A program made the translations under genes and the position numbers. From Shewanella gelidimarina (GTDB lineage Bacteria > Pseudomonadota > Gammaproteobacteria > Enterobacterales > Shewanellaceae): 64,000 nt of DNA. The notes beneath the pieces are model-generated. The model was not told the origin of the DNA. It was given only the letters and a program-made list of their open reading frames with translations, and did no database searches. Positions 43,084-52,826 of the stretch are shown here, piece after piece; position 1 is the stretch's first letter; each line of letters opens with the position of its first letter. The stretch covers positions 45,399-109,398 of the forward strand of contig NZ_JAKIKW010000020.1 in NCBI RefSeq assembly GCF_023283945.1, given 5' to 3'.

Positions 43084-43131
43084 CCCTTTACCGATCCCTT
43101 TACCGATCCCTTTACCGATACCTTTATACAT
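43084..43131. repeat. 12-bp tandem repeat (three perfect copies plus one degenerate)
   Basis: CCCTTTACCGAT occurs at 43084, 43096 and 43108, followed by ACCTTTATACAT, a diverged fourth unit. It lies about 120 bp upstream of pepQ and is a likely length-variable microsatellite. Confidence 0.9.
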
Positions 43132-43248
43132 CTCTGTAAACATGCCTTTTTCGGGACAGTCCTGCTGTGACAAATCTAGAGTTTTACCGACCTTGTGATA
43201 GACTGAGCCAACGTCGATACCAGACTATATAACAATAAGGTAACCCTC

Positions 43249-44571
43249 ATGGAACAGTTAGCGCATCTTTATCGTGACCATATTAGCGAGTTAAATCGCC
43301 GCGTGGCTGATATCACTTCTCGTGAAAACTTGTCAGGTCTAGTGATCCACTCTGGCCAACTACATCGACAGTTTTTAGATGACATGGACTATCCGTTTAA
43401 GGTGAACCCTCATTTTAAAGCTTGGTTACCGGTGACCGATAACCCCAACTCTTGGTTAGTGGTTAACGGTCGAGATAAGCCTACCCTTATTTTTTATCGT
43501 CCTGTTGATTTCTGGCATAAAGTTGCAGATAAACCAACGGACTTTTGGGCTGAGCATGTCGATATTAAATACCTTACCAAAGCCGATAAAGTCGCAGAGT
43601 TATTGCCAAAAGATATCGATGATTGGGCTTATATTGGTGAGCATTTAGATGTTGCTGATGTACTTGGGTTTACAAGACGTAATCCAGATTCAGTCTTAAG
43701 TTACCTTAACTACCATAGAGCCAATAAAACGGCCTATGAGTTAGCCTGTATGAGAAAGGCTAACGATATCGCAGTCACTGGGCATCAAGCTGCAAAGACG
43801 GCTTTTTACAATGGCGCCAGCGAATTTGAAATCTTGCAGGTCTACCTCAGCGCTATCGCGCAAGGTGAAAACCAAGTGCCATACGGTAGTATTGTGGCGT
43901 TAAATGAAAATGCGGCGATATTACATTACACCGCGCTTGAACAAACAACACCGGCACATAGGCACTCGTTTTTGATTGATGCAGGGGCTAATTTTCATGG
44001 CTATGCGTCAGATATCACTCGAACTTACGCATTCGAAAAAAATATCTTCGATGATCTGATCACCGCAATAGATACAATGCAGCAGCAGATCATTACTATG
44101 ATGAAACCCGGGGTTAATTACGCCGATTTACACGTTGCAACGCATCATAAACTCGCGCAAATACTGATTGATTTTGATATCGTTTCAGGTGATATAAATG
44201 GTTTGGTTGAGCAAGGGATCACCAGTGTCTTTTTCCCTCATGGGCTAGGGCATATGCTTGGTTTACAGGTTCATGATATGGGGGGATTCCTCGCGGATGA
44301 GAAAGGCACTCATATTGCTTCCCCTGATGCGCACCCATTTTTACGTTGTACTCGCACTTTAGCTGAAAACCAAGTGTTAACGATTGAGCCCGGTGTTTAT
44401 ATTATCGACTCTTTGTTGAATGAGTTGAAGCAAGATAAGCGTCAGCAACAGATAAACTGGGACACGGTTGATATATTGCGTCCTTTTGGCGGGATACGTA
44501 TTGAAGATAACGTGATCGTGCATAGCGACCGTACTGAAAATATGACTCGAAACTTTGGGCTTAATCGGTAA
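43249..44571 (+). CDS. pepQ: Xaa-Pro dipeptidase PepQ
   Basis: PepQ hydrolyses dipeptides with C-terminal proline, in the cytoplasm, using two metal ions. The 440-residue protein has the creatinase-like N-domain and the pita-bread M24B domain, with metal ligands visible in [20 protein letters not shown] (two Asp), [19 protein letters not shown] (His), LTIEPGVYI (Glu) and [12 protein letters not shown] (Glu). AAGG precedes the ATG. Its order with yigZ, trkH and hemG matches E. coli. Confidence 0.97.
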   Translation: MEQLAHLYRDHISELNRRVADITSRENLSGLVIHSGQLHRQFLDDMDYPFKVNPHFKAWLPVTDNPNSWLVVNGRDKPTLIFYRPVDFWHKVADKPTDFWAEHVDIKYLTKADKVAELLPKDIDDWAYIGEHLDVADVLGFTRRNPDSVLSYLNYHRANKTAYELACMRKANDIAVTGHQAAKTAFYNGASEFEILQVYLSAIAQGENQVPYGSIVALNENAAILHYTALEQTTPAHRHSFLIDAGANFHGYASDITRTYAFEKNIFDDLITAIDTMQQQIITMMKPGVNYADLHVATHHKLAQILIDFDIVSGDINGLVEQGITSVFFPHGLGHMLGLQVHDMGGFLADEKGTHIASPDAHPFLRCTRTLAENQVLTIEPGVYIIDSLLNELKQDKRQQQINWDTVDILRPFGGIRIEDNVIVHSDRTENMTRNFGLNR

Positions 44572-44622
44572 CGTTATACCTAGTCCTAAATTAACCTTGG
44601 AAACCTCAATGAGTCGTTTATT

Positions 44623-45240
44623 TTGAGTGAGAGTTATCTTATACCAGCTGCCGAATTATTGATTGAGGAGGAGATAAAACATAGCCGATTTATCTCCTGC
44701 GTATTTCATTGCGGTTCAGCTGTAGAGTTTAAACGTGAACTCTCTCAATTAAAAATTAAGTACCCCGGGGCAAACCATTATTGTTATGCGTTTGTGGCCG
44801 GAGCACCGTCTGACAGCATCAATATTGGTTCTAGCGATGACGGTGAGCCGTCAGGAAGTGCGGGGCGTCCTATGCTGGCTTCGCTACAAGGCTCCAATAT
44901 TGGTGAGATCGGTGCTGTTGTTATCCGTTATTTTGGTGGTACTAAACTCGGTGTCGGTGGACTTGTGCGCGCGTATAGCTTGGGGCTTAAAAAAGGGCTA
45001 CCTTTACTAGAGACTCAGCTAAAACAGATCCGTTACCCAGGCCTGTTGGTGTGTGGATACCATCAGTTGAAAGATGTTGAACATCTTTTTTCACAGCTTG
45101 ATGTCGTTATTGAAGAAAAAGTCTTTAGTGACAACATCTGTATTCAATTTGCGATCCCCAAGTGCTTTAAAAAGGACTTGAACCAAGAATTGGCAACCAT
45201 GAGTCAAGGGCAGTTGATTGCGGTATTTAAGTCTACTTAA
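44623..45240 (+). CDS. yigZ: IMPACT/YigZ family protein
   Basis: The 205-residue protein has the YigZ N-domain signature HYCYAFVAGAPSD and SSDDGEPSGSAGRPML, then GAVVIRYFGGTKLGVGGLVR, and a C-terminal domain of the elongation-factor-G-like type. Its role is poorly defined. The frame has no ATG or GTG in a plausible place; TTG at 44623 (MSESYLIPAAELLIEEEIKH) matches family N-termini, though its ribosome site is weak. It lies between pepQ and trkH as in E. coli. Confidence 0.92.
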   Translation: MSESYLIPAAELLIEEEIKHSRFISCVFHCGSAVEFKRELSQLKIKYPGANHYCYAFVAGAPSDSINIGSSDDGEPSGSAGRPMLASLQGSNIGEIGAVVIRYFGGTKLGVGGLVRAYSLGLKKGLPLLETQLKQIRYPGLLVCGYHQLKDVEHLFSQLDVVIEEKVFSDNICIQFAIPKCFKKDLNQELATMSQGQLIAVFKST

Positions 45241-45335
45241 TAGGATGACTGTTACTGGAAGTGAATCGGTTGTGAACAAAACCACTAAGTATGCGAAAAT
45301 GCGTTTGAGCAAAAATGCGCTAGCAATGGAATAGA

Positions 45336-46793
45336 ATGCAATATAGAACAATAATAAGAATAACAGGCCTATTAATGGGATTGTTTTCCTTGTCTTTACT
45401 TCCGCCAGCCCTTGTTGCTGTTATCTATAAAGATGGTGGCGGCATGGCATTTATTCAGGCATTTGTTTTGTGTCTTATACTCGGGTTTACACTTTGGTAT
45501 CCTAACCGCCATCATCGTAAAGATCTGCGTACCCGAGAGGGATTTCTGTTAGTGGTGCTCTTCTGGGTGGTGTTGGGCTCTATTGGTGCCGTGCCGTTTA
45601 TTTTCTCAGGTCAACCCTCCCTTAGCCTTACCGATAGTTTTTTTGAATCCTTCTCAGCGTTAACCACAACGGGGGCTACCGTTATCGTCGGGTTAGACGC
45701 GCTCCCCAAAGCAATCCTTTTCTATCGACACTTACTGCAGTGGCTTGGTGGAATGGGGATTATTGTACTCGCCGTCGCTATTTTACCTGTGCTGGGTGTG
45801 GGAGGGATGCAGCTATATCGCGCCGAAACACCAGGGCCCGTTAAAGACAGTAAGATGACGCCGAGAATTGCTGAAACAGCCAAGGCGCTTTGGTATATTT
45901 ATTTTGCATTAACGGTAGCATGTGCCGTGGCTTATTGGGCTGCGGGTATGGATGTATTTGATGCAATATGTCACTCGTTTTCAACCATTGCGATAGGCGG
46001 CTTCTCAACCCATGACGCCAGCATAGGCTATTTTGATAGTCCCGCGATAAATATGGTCTGTGTCGTTTTTCTGTTAATCGCAGCCCTAAATTTCAGCCTG
46101 CATTTTGCTGCTTTTTCACGTCGAGGGATCAACCTCAAAGTCTATTTCAAAGATGCTGAATTTAAGGCGTTGATTGCCATTCAGTTGGCGTTAACAACGG
46201 TCTGTTTCTTGACTCTGTATCATTCTGGCATTTATGACTCAGCTGAGGAAACACTCGATTACGCACTTTTTCAAGCTGTATCAGTGTCTACGACCGCAGG
46301 TTTTGGGACTGAAAGTTTTCATACTTGGCCGCTGTTTTTACCGATTTTGTTGATTTTTTCGAGTTTCATTGGCGGCAGTGGTGGATCTACAGCTGGCGGT
46401 ATTAAGGTTATGAGAATGATTCTATTGCTGCTGCAAGGTTCTCGTGAGCTTAAGCGATTGGTACATCCACGTGGCATGTTTTCGATTCGAATTGGTGGTA
46501 AAGCATTACCCGATCGGGTCATTGATGCAGTGTGGGGGTTTTTCTCTGCCTACGCCTTAGTCTTTGTGGTGTGCATGCTCATCTTAATGGCGATGGAGAT
46601 GGATGCCATTACCGCATTCAGTGCGACAGCGGCATGCTTAAATAACTTGGGTCCTGGCTTAGGTGAGGTGGCCAGTAACTATGCCAACATTGGTGATGGC
46701 GCAAAATGGGTACTGCTGTTTGCCATGTTATTTGGTCGCTTAGAGGTCTTTACGTTATTGATCTTGTTTACGCCGACATTTTGGAAAAACTAA
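45336..46793 (+). CDS. trkH: TrkH-family potassium uptake protein (copy 1)
   Basis: TrkH forms the potassium-conducting pore and works with TrkA. The 485-residue product has ten or more membrane helices and the repeated pore signatures TTGATV, STIAIGGFSTHD, STTAGFGTE and NNLGPGLGEV. The GGSGGSTAGGIKVMR loop is typical. It sits in the E. coli-like order yigZ-trkH-hemG. A second TrkH, at 48652, lies next to trkA. Confidence 0.95.
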   Translation: MQYRTIIRITGLLMGLFSLSLLPPALVAVIYKDGGGMAFIQAFVLCLILGFTLWYPNRHHRKDLRTREGFLLVVLFWVVLGSIGAVPFIFSGQPSLSLTDSFFESFSALTTTGATVIVGLDALPKAILFYRHLLQWLGGMGIIVLAVAILPVLGVGGMQLYRAETPGPVKDSKMTPRIAETAKALWYIYFALTVACAVAYWAAGMDVFDAICHSFSTIAIGGFSTHDASIGYFDSPAINMVCVVFLLIAALNFSLHFAAFSRRGINLKVYFKDAEFKALIAIQLALTTVCFLTLYHSGIYDSAEETLDYALFQAVSVSTTAGFGTESFHTWPLFLPILLIFSSFIGGSGGSTAGGIKVMRMILLLLQGSRELKRLVHPRGMFSIRIGGKALPDRVIDAVWGFFSAYALVFVVCMLILMAMEMDAITAFSATAACLNNLGPGLGEVASNYANIGDGAKWVLLFAMLFGRLEVFTLLILFTPTFWKN

Positions 46794-46902
46794 AAAAAGT
46801 ACAGCACGACGTTCGCGACTAAGCTAGCTTTAATTATTCAGTTTTATATTAATTAGTCGTGGCACTTTGCCATAATTTGAATCAGAACATAGCAGGACGT
46901 TA

Positions 46903-47430
46903 ATGAGTAATACACTAGTTATCTATTCGACAGTTGATGGTCAAACCAAAGCAATTTGTGAGCAGGTTAGGAAAATCAATCAAGAACTTGGCGCGACGGT
47001 AACGCTGGCATCATTAGATGAAGCGGAAAGCTTAGGCCTGGCTCAATTTGACAAAATATTAGTTGCCGCGAGTATTCGCTATGGCAAACATCGACCAGAG
47101 TTGTACCAATTTATAAATCGCCACCATGCGGTATTAGATGCGAAGAAAAATGCCTTTTTTACGGTTAATGTAGTGGCGAGAAAACCTGAAAAAAATACCC
47201 CTGAAACTAATCCTTACGTGAAAAAGTTTTTAGCGCTTTCATTGTGGCAGCCGCAACAACTAGCCGTGTTTGCCGGTAAAATTGATTACCCTAAATATCG
47301 GCTCTTCGATAAGACCATGATCCGTTTTATTATGTGGATGACCAAAGGGCCGACGGATACCAGTGGTACGTTCGAATTTACTGATTGGACTAAAGTGGAT
47401 GAGTTTGCCCGTGCTTTTGCCGAGCGCTAA
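46903..47430 (+). CDS. hemG: Menaquinone-dependent protoporphyrinogen IX dehydrogenase HemG (copy 1)
   Basis: HemG is a flavodoxin-like enzyme that oxidises protoporphyrinogen IX to protoporphyrin IX at the inner membrane, passing electrons to quinone. The 175-residue protein has the FMN loop LVIYSTVDGQTKAI near the start, the VAASIRYGKHRPEL segment, and the long HemG insertion with NVVARKPEKNTPETNPY and MWMTKGPTD. It is downstream of trkH as in E. coli. A second copy lies at 48012. Confidence 0.93.
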   Translation: MSNTLVIYSTVDGQTKAICEQVRKINQELGATVTLASLDEAESLGLAQFDKILVAASIRYGKHRPELYQFINRHHAVLDAKKNAFFTVNVVARKPEKNTPETNPYVKKFLALSLWQPQQLAVFAGKIDYPKYRLFDKTMIRFIMWMTKGPTDTSGTFEFTDWTKVDEFARAFAER

Positions 47431-47461
47431 TTGTTACTGCTGTTTCAATTCTATATGACAT

Positions 47462-47491
47462 AAAAAGGCCTGCTCACTCGCAGGCTTTTTT
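47462..47491. terminator. Bidirectional terminator between hemG copy 1 and arsR-type gene
   Basis: GCCTGC and GCAGGC pair around six bases, with A5 on the left and T6 on the right, so it can terminate both converging transcripts. Confidence 0.92.
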
Positions 47492-47506
47492 ATGTCTAAA
47501 ATAAGC

Positions 47507-47812
47507 TTAAGCACAATATTTACGATATAAGATGGAGATGACTTCGGTCACTTCTCCGTTCTTTAAGCTATAAAAAACCACTTGAGAGCTCTTGCGTGTA
47601 GTGACCAAGTCTTCAGAGCGTAATACGGCTAAATGCTGTGATAATGCAGATTGGCTCAGTGGGACCGTTGCATTTAACTCGGTTACGCTTAGCTCTTTGT
47701 CTAGCAGTAAGCACAAAATCATTAACCGGTATGGGTTGGCGATTGCTTTTAGCCATTTTGCAGCGTTCTCGGCATTAGTCACCATTGCACTTGCATCGAT
47801 TTCTTTTTGCAT
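47507..47812 (-). CDS. ArsR/SmtB-family transcriptional regulator
   Basis: The 101-residue protein has the family winged helix: LKAIANPYRLMILCLLLDK, then the recognition helix region VPLSQSALSQHLAVLRSEDL and the wing TRKSSQVVFYSL. The usual ELCVCDL metal site is replaced by ELSVTEL, so it lacks the standard arsenic/zinc ligands. It has only two Cys (one in helix LMILCLLL, one at the C-terminus), which could instead sense oxidants or sulfide. It sits between two hemG copies and may regulate them. An inverted repeat lies before it. Confidence 0.9.
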   Translation of the reverse strand: MQKEIDASAMVTNAENAAKWLKAIANPYRLMILCLLLDKELSVTELNATVPLSQSALSQHLAVLRSEDLVTTRKSSQVVFYSLKNGEVTEVISILYRKYCA

Positions 47813-47837
47813 ACGGTTACTCTCTTTTATCGCCTTT

Positions 47838-47855
47838 AATTAGTTAATTCTAATT
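47838..47855. promoter_or_regulatory. Candidate operator of the ArsR-type regulator
   Basis: AATTAG and CTAATT form a perfect inverted repeat with a 6-base spacer, 26 bp upstream of the regulator's start. ArsR-family regulators bind such AT-rich palindromes and usually repress themselves. Confidence 0.5.
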
Positions 47856-48011
47856 GAGTTGTCATTATAAAACAATATACCAATGCAACACAGGGATCTC
47901 AATTTTTGATGCTGATAATATGAGCTACACCTAATTTGTGATCTATTATCCTGTTAAATAGCTAATTTACTGTAACAATGAATTCAATATGGAATCTTCC
48001 GAGTTAGCATA

Positions 48012-48554
48012 ATGAATAAATCAGTATTGGTCCTGTACTACTCTCGTGGCGGTCATACCGCTAGGATTAGCCGCGCGATTGCCGACCGTATCGTTAGTGA
48101 AGGGCATCAGTGCGATATGATGCACATTAATGAAGCTAAGGCTGAAGGGCTGGACTGGTCAAAGTATGACGTTGTTGCCCTTGGCGCGTGTGTGCTTTAT
48201 GGCTCATATCATAAGTCGGTATTTGAATTTGTCACTGAGCATCAGGCGCAGTTGACGGCAAAATCAGCCAGTTTCTTCAGTGTTAACGTGGTTGCGCGTA
48301 ACCCAGAAAAGCGTATTCCGGAAAACAATAAGTACCTACAAAAATTTATTGAGCTCTCTCCTTGGAAGCCACTAGACGTTAAAGTGATTGCGGGTAAAGT
48401 CGATTACCCATCATGGCGCTGGTATGATCGTTGGATGATCCAATTTATTATGAAGATGACTAACGGTCCAACCGATCCAACATCGGTCATTGATTACACC
48501 GATTGGGAAGACGTTAACGTTTACGCCGACCATCTCGTTAAGTTAGCCAAATAA
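48012..48554 (+). CDS. hemG: HemG-type protoporphyrinogen oxidase (copy 2)
   Basis: The 180-residue protein has the flavodoxin loop VLVLYYSRGGHTARIS, GACVLYGSYHKSV, and the HemG insertion NVVARNPEKRIPENNKY, followed by RWYDRWMIQFIMKMTNGPTD. It is clearly paralogous to the copy at 46903, and its end is closer to E. coli HemG (RWYDRFMI). Both copies look intact and lie on the same strand either side of the ArsR gene. Either could be the main enzyme; the second may be used under other conditions. Confidence 0.92.
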   Translation: MNKSVLVLYYSRGGHTARISRAIADRIVSEGHQCDMMHINEAKAEGLDWSKYDVVALGACVLYGSYHKSVFEFVTEHQAQLTAKSASFFSVNVVARNPEKRIPENNKYLQKFIELSPWKPLDVKVIAGKVDYPSWRWYDRWMIQFIMKMTNGPTDPTSVIDYTDWEDVNVYADHLVKLAK

Positions 48555-48586
48555 TCGAGTTTGAGTTTAATCGCTTGAGTGAAATG

Positions 48587-48611
48587 AAAGCCGCATTTGA
48601 TGCGGCTTTTT
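48587..48611. terminator. Terminator after hemG copy 2
   Basis: AAAGCCGCAT and ATGCGGCTTTTT pair around a 3-base loop with a T tract, between the converging hemG copy 2 and trkH copy 2. Confidence 0.9.
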
Positions 48612-48651
48612 AGTTTCTGAGTTTAAGCCCCTGAAGTTAAGTATCCTAGCT

Positions 48652-50094
48652 TTAGTACTTCCAAAAGCTGGGGTGAAACAGCACTGCAACGGTTAAGATC
48701 TCCAACCGCCCGAGTAGCATCCCGATTGAAAGTGCCCATTTGGCCGTATCGGGCAGCGTAGAGAAATTACCTGCGGGCCCAATTGTCGCTCCAAGTCCCG
48801 GCCCAACGTTGGTGACGGCAGTAATCGCACCGGTAAAGCTGGTCACTGGATCTAATCCCGTTAGCACTAATACGATAGATAAACCAACAATGACCATGGT
48901 AAAGAGCAGCATAAAGGTGACGAGCGAGCGCACAATATCATCTCTGATTATGCGGTTGTTATAGCGCTCTTTAAACACTCCATTCGGGTGGAATTGTTGC
49001 TTGAGCTGCTCGCGCATAATAACGCCAGCAATTTGGAAACGGAAAATCTTAATCCCACCGGATGTCGAGCCCGAACAACTACCAACAAACATTAAGAACA
49101 GGAATACAATATTGGCCACGGCGCCCCAAGCGGAGTAATCCGTTAAGCCATACCCTGTGGTGGTCACTACGGAGACAACATTAAAACTGGCTAGACGAAG
49201 GGCATCAATAGGATCGATTTCTCGGCTGCTCCATAACCACAGCGCCAATAATGAAGAAACTAAAAATATAAACTTTAGAAAGCCTTTTACCTGCGCATCA
49301 TTCCATACCTTCAGCGATTTCTGCTGCACCATATAGACAAACATTAGCAAAGGTAGACCACCTGCTAGCATAAAGGTAATGCCGACCCAATGCGCTTGAT
49401 TAGAGAACGCCGCCATTGAATTGTCAGATGTGGAATAGCCGCCGGTTGAAAGGGTTGTCATGGCGTGGTTGATGGCCTCAAACCAACTCATACCGCTGTT
49501 GTGATAAGCCAAAAAACATAGAAAAGTGAGTAGGGTGTAAACAATAAACAGGCTCATTGCCATATGCTGGGTGCGAGGAGTCGCTTTGTCGCCCCAATCG
49601 GAAGATTCTGTTCTAAACAGCCGCATACCGCCGACGTTGAGAAAGGGGAGTACCGCGACGGCCATGACGATAAAGCCGATGCCACCGAGCCATTGCAATA
49701 AGGAACGCCAAATCAGGATGCTGTGATCCATGCTATCGAGCCCCGAAAGCACTGTTGAGCCGGTTGTGGTGATCCCTGACATGGTTTCGAAAAAGGCATC
49801 GGTGTAATTTATGCCGTGATACAGGGTAAAAGGTAGGGCGGCAAATAGGCTGACAATAAACCAGGTCAGGCTGGTGAGTAGAAACATGTCTCTGATGTTG
49901 AGGTGCAGTGTTTGGGATTGACCTTGGCGCATACAAAAGCTGGCCGCAGTGCCTGCAACCAGAGATGAAATCATAAATGCACCGACGGTTTCTTCACCGT
50001 AGTAAAGCGCAAACGCACCAGGGATTAACATAAACGCGGTTAGCGTTGATAGAAAAATCCCCAATATAAACAGCAGAGGCCTAAAGTTCAGCAT
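48652..50094 (-). CDS. trkH: TrkH-family potassium uptake protein (copy 2)
   Basis: The 480-residue membrane protein has the pore signatures TTGSTVL, TTLSTGGYSTSD, TTTGYGLTD and TNVGPGLGATI, and GSCSGSTSGGIKIFRFQ. It is downstream of trkA by 28 bp, probably in one transcript, and so may be the main partner of TrkA. It shares the TrkH family with the copy at 45336 but is diverged. Confidence 0.95.
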   Translation of the reverse strand: MLNFRPLLFILGIFLSTLTAFMLIPGAFALYYGEETVGAFMISSLVAGTAASFCMRQGQSQTLHLNIRDMFLLTSLTWFIVSLFAALPFTLYHGINYTDAFFETMSGITTTGSTVLSGLDSMDHSILIWRSLLQWLGGIGFIVMAVAVLPFLNVGGMRLFRTESSDWGDKATPRTQHMAMSLFIVYTLLTFLCFLAYHNSGMSWFEAINHAMTTLSTGGYSTSDNSMAAFSNQAHWVGITFMLAGGLPLLMFVYMVQQKSLKVWNDAQVKGFLKFIFLVSSLLALWLWSSREIDPIDALRLASFNVVSVVTTTGYGLTDYSAWGAVANIVFLFLMFVGSCSGSTSGGIKIFRFQIAGVIMREQLKQQFHPNGVFKERYNNRIIRDDIVRSLVTFMLLFTMVIVGLSIVLVLTGLDPVTSFTGAITAVTNVGPGLGATIGPAGNFSTLPDTAKWALSIGMLLGRLEILTVAVLFHPSFWKY

Positions 50095-50122
50095 CGTGTT
50101 GAATTAAGCTCCCTGAACAGGT

Positions 50123-51532
50123 TTAAAAGAAGAAGGCGCTAGGTTGGAATAGCTTTTCGACTTCACCGATAAACTTCTTGTTTACTAAGAATAGGATGAC
50201 ATGGTCACCTTGCTCAATAACTGTTTTGTCGTGTGCCATTAACACTTCATCATCTCTGACAATAGCGCCGATAGTCGTACCTGGTGGTAGCTTTATATCG
50301 CTGATTTTCTTGCCGACAACTTTTGAAGTATTTTTATCGCCATGGGCAATAGCTTCAATGGCTTCTGCAGCCCCACGTCGCAGTGAGTAAACATTACAAA
50401 TATCACCTTGGCGGATATGGGTTAATAATGCAGAAATAGTGGCTTGCTGAGGGGAGATGGCGATATCAATATTGGCCTCTTGCACAATATCAACATAAGC
50501 TTCTCGCTGAATCAGCACCATGACTTTTTTAGCCCCCATGCGCTTAGCGAGCAATGCAGCCATAATATTGGCTTCATCATCGTTAGTGACCGCAATGAAT
50601 ACGTCAGTTTGGTCTATGTGCTCTTCAAGTAGCAATTCTTGATCTGAGGCATCGCCACAAAATACTGTGGTGTTTTCTAACTTTTCTGATAGCTCTTCAG
50701 CGCGCTCTTGCTTATGTTCGATCAGTTTAACCGAGTGGTTGCGTTGCAGTTGTTTCGCTAATCCAAGGCCAATATTGCCGCCGCCGGCAATCATAATATT
50801 GCGATAAGAGTTATCGAGCTTTTGCATTTCACTCATCACAGCACGGATATGGCGACTATCGGCCACAAAGAAGACTTCGTCATCAGCTTCAATAATGGTG
50901 GTACCACGCGGCATGATCGGTCGACCTTGCCTAAAAATAGCGGCTACTCGGGTATCAATATTGGGCATGTGCTCTCGTAGCGCAGCTAAAGCATTACCGA
51001 CAAGTGGGCCACCATAATAGGCTCGAACGGCAACAAGGCTTAATCTACCTTCTGCAAACTCAAGTACCTGCAGTGCGCCAGGATATTCAACTAAACGGCC
51101 AATATAAGCCGTGACCAGTTGTTCTGGGGCAATGAGCTCATCAATAATAAAACCACCTCGTGGGCGATTTTCTGAGTGCTTAGTTTCGCTATCGATAAAC
51201 AATTTATCGCGAAGGTTTAAATACTGCTCTGAACGGATCCGCGCAATTTTGGTTGGAGTACCAAACAGTGAATAAGCAATTTGGCAGGCTGCCATATTAC
51301 ACTCATCACTGTTGGTGACCGCAATCAGCATGTCTGCGTCTTCGGCTCCAGCTTCTTTTAACACATCTGGGTGAGCACCATGGCCAACAATCACACGTAA
51401 ATCGTACTTATCTTGCAAGGTACGTAAGCGCTTTTTATCGGTGTCTACGATGGTGATATCGTTATTTTCACCGACTAAGTTTTCGGCCAATGTACCGCCA
51501 ACTTGTCCCGCACCCAAAATGATAATTTTCAT
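50123..51532 (-). CDS. trkA: Trk system potassium-transport regulator TrkA
   Basis: TrkA binds NAD(H)/ATP and gates TrkH at the cytoplasmic face. The 469-residue protein has two RCK modules, each with a Rossmann site ([16 protein letters not shown] near the start; [15 protein letters not shown] near residue 240) and a C-terminal RCK_C domain. The tail ends unusually in FQPSAFFF. It lies between rsmB and trkH copy 2. Confidence 0.97.
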   Translation of the reverse strand: MKIIILGAGQVGGTLAENLVGENNDITIVDTDKKRLRTLQDKYDLRVIVGHGAHPDVLKEAGAEDADMLIAVTNSDECNMAACQIAYSLFGTPTKIARIRSEQYLNLRDKLFIDSETKHSENRPRGGFIIDELIAPEQLVTAYIGRLVEYPGALQVLEFAEGRLSLVAVRAYYGGPLVGNALAALREHMPNIDTRVAAIFRQGRPIMPRGTTIIEADDEVFFVADSRHIRAVMSEMQKLDNSYRNIMIAGGGNIGLGLAKQLQRNHSVKLIEHKQERAEELSEKLENTTVFCGDASDQELLLEEHIDQTDVFIAVTNDDEANIMAALLAKRMGAKKVMVLIQREAYVDIVQEANIDIAISPQQATISALLTHIRQGDICNVYSLRRGAAEAIEAIAHGDKNTSKVVGKKISDIKLPPGTTIGAIVRDDEVLMAHDKTVIEQGDHVILFLVNKKFIGEVEKLFQPSAFFF

Positions 51533-51539
51533 TGCCGTA

Positions 51540-52826
51540 CTAATCCTTCACTAGGCGAGCGTAATAAAAGCCATCCATGTTTTCTTGCCCAGGAACAATT
51601 TGCCAACCCACATCACTCGGGTTTGGCTGTTGTTCGATTGGGACTAAAGTCGCGTCAGGTGTTCTTTGTAAGAAGGCACTGATCTGATCTTTGTTTTCCT
51701 GAGGCAAAATAGAACAGGTCGCATATAAGAGTGTGCCACCGGGTTTCAGCCACTTCCAGCAATGATCAACTATTTGTGATTGCAATGCAGCCAGCTCTTC
51801 GATGTCGTCGTTTTTTCTGAGCCATTTGATATCTGGATGACGTCGAATAACACCCGTTGCAGAGCAGGGTGCATCTAATAATATGCGATCAAACTTATCA
51901 CCTTGCCACCAGGAATCAATATCTGCAGCATCACCATGTATCAATTCTGCTTTCAATGATAGTCGGTCTAAGTTTTGTTGTACTCGTTCAAGTCTTTTGG
52001 CGTCATTATCAACCGCAACCAATTGAATGTCAGGCGCAAGCTCTAATAGGTGACAGGTTTTACCGCCGGGTGCAGCGCAGGCATCGAGAACGAGCTCGTT
52101 ACCCTGTGGTGCCAGTATCGTTGCGGCCCATTGTGCAGCCCCATCTTGTACCGAAGCCGAGCCGGTCTCAAAGCCAGGAAGCTGCATTACATCGCGTGGG
52201 CTTGCCAATAAAATTGCGTCATTGCTGCTGCCTGCCGTCGCTTCGACTTCAATATCAGCCAATGCACTTAAATAGGCATCACGCGTTTGTGATTGCTGAT
52301 TGTTACGCAACCACATTGGCGGGCGCTGGTGGCTTTGCTCAATAATCTCTTGCCAGTTTTCTGGATAAGCATCTTTAAGCCGCTTAATGATCCATGCAGG
52401 AGTATTATGCGCTAGCGTATCGTTATCGGTGGCTAATGGTTTTTCTTGGCGCTGGATGGTGCGCAATACCCCATTGACGACCTTAACCATACCCTCGAAT
52501 TTTAACTGACGGCATGCTTCTGCTGTTTCTGATATAGCGGCATGACTAGGTATACGGGTGAAGTAAAGCTGATAACAGCCAACCAATAACAGTTGATGCA
52601 CAATGCGTTGTTTGCCCTTAAGGGGCTTACTCATGCAATCACTCACTTGCTTATCAATTTGTGGCAAGTGGCGCATTACGCCGTAGCAAAGTTCGGCCAA
52701 CAGGGCCTTGTCTTTACCACTTTCAATATGTCGCTGTTGATCGGGTAGGGCGACTGAGAGTGATATCCCTTTTTCAAGGACCTGAAATACCACTTTTGCG
52801 GCAAGCGCTCTTAAATTCATTGCCAT
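51540..52826 (-). CDS. rsmB: 16S rRNA (cytosine-967-C5)-methyltransferase RsmB
   Basis: RsmB methylates C967 of 16S rRNA. The 428-residue protein has the NusB-like N-domain and the methyltransferase with [16 protein letters not shown] (AdoMet site), [17 protein letters not shown] (Cys of motif IV) and [14 protein letters not shown] (catalytic Cys of motif VI). It follows fmt, sharing one base, in the def-fmt-rsmB-trkA order. Confidence 0.97.
   Translation of the reverse strand: MAMNLRALAAKVVFQVLEKGISLSVALPDQQRHIESGKDKALLAELCYGVMRHLPQIDKQVSDCMSKPLKGKQRIVHQLLLVGCYQLYFTRIPSHAAISETAEACRQLKFEGMVKVVNGVLRTIQRQEKPLATDNDTLAHNTPAWIIKRLKDAYPENWQEIIEQSHQRPPMWLRNNQQSQTRDAYLSALADIEVEATAGSSNDAILLASPRDVMQLPGFETGSASVQDGAAQWAATILAPQGNELVLDACAAPGGKTCHLLELAPDIQLVAVDNDAKRLERVQQNLDRLSLKAELIHGDAADIDSWWQGDKFDRILLDAPCSATGVIRRHPDIKWLRKNDDIEELAALQSQIVDHCWKWLKPGGTLLYATCSILPQENKDQISAFLQRTPDATLVPIEQQPNPSDVGWQIVPGQENMDGFYYARLVKD

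Larger units (their letters stand above)
42330..43248. other. Long gene-poor interval between fadB and pepQ
   Basis: This 919-bp stretch between divergent genes should hold both promoters. It contains the candidate PsrA site, a possible decayed reading frame at 42773-43066 and a 12-bp tandem repeat at 43084-43131. Nothing else was recognised. Confidence 0.6.

Noticed and set aside
51857..52345. 162-codon plus-strand frame opposite rsmB
   Set aside because: Antisense shadow of rsmB with no recognisable domain.
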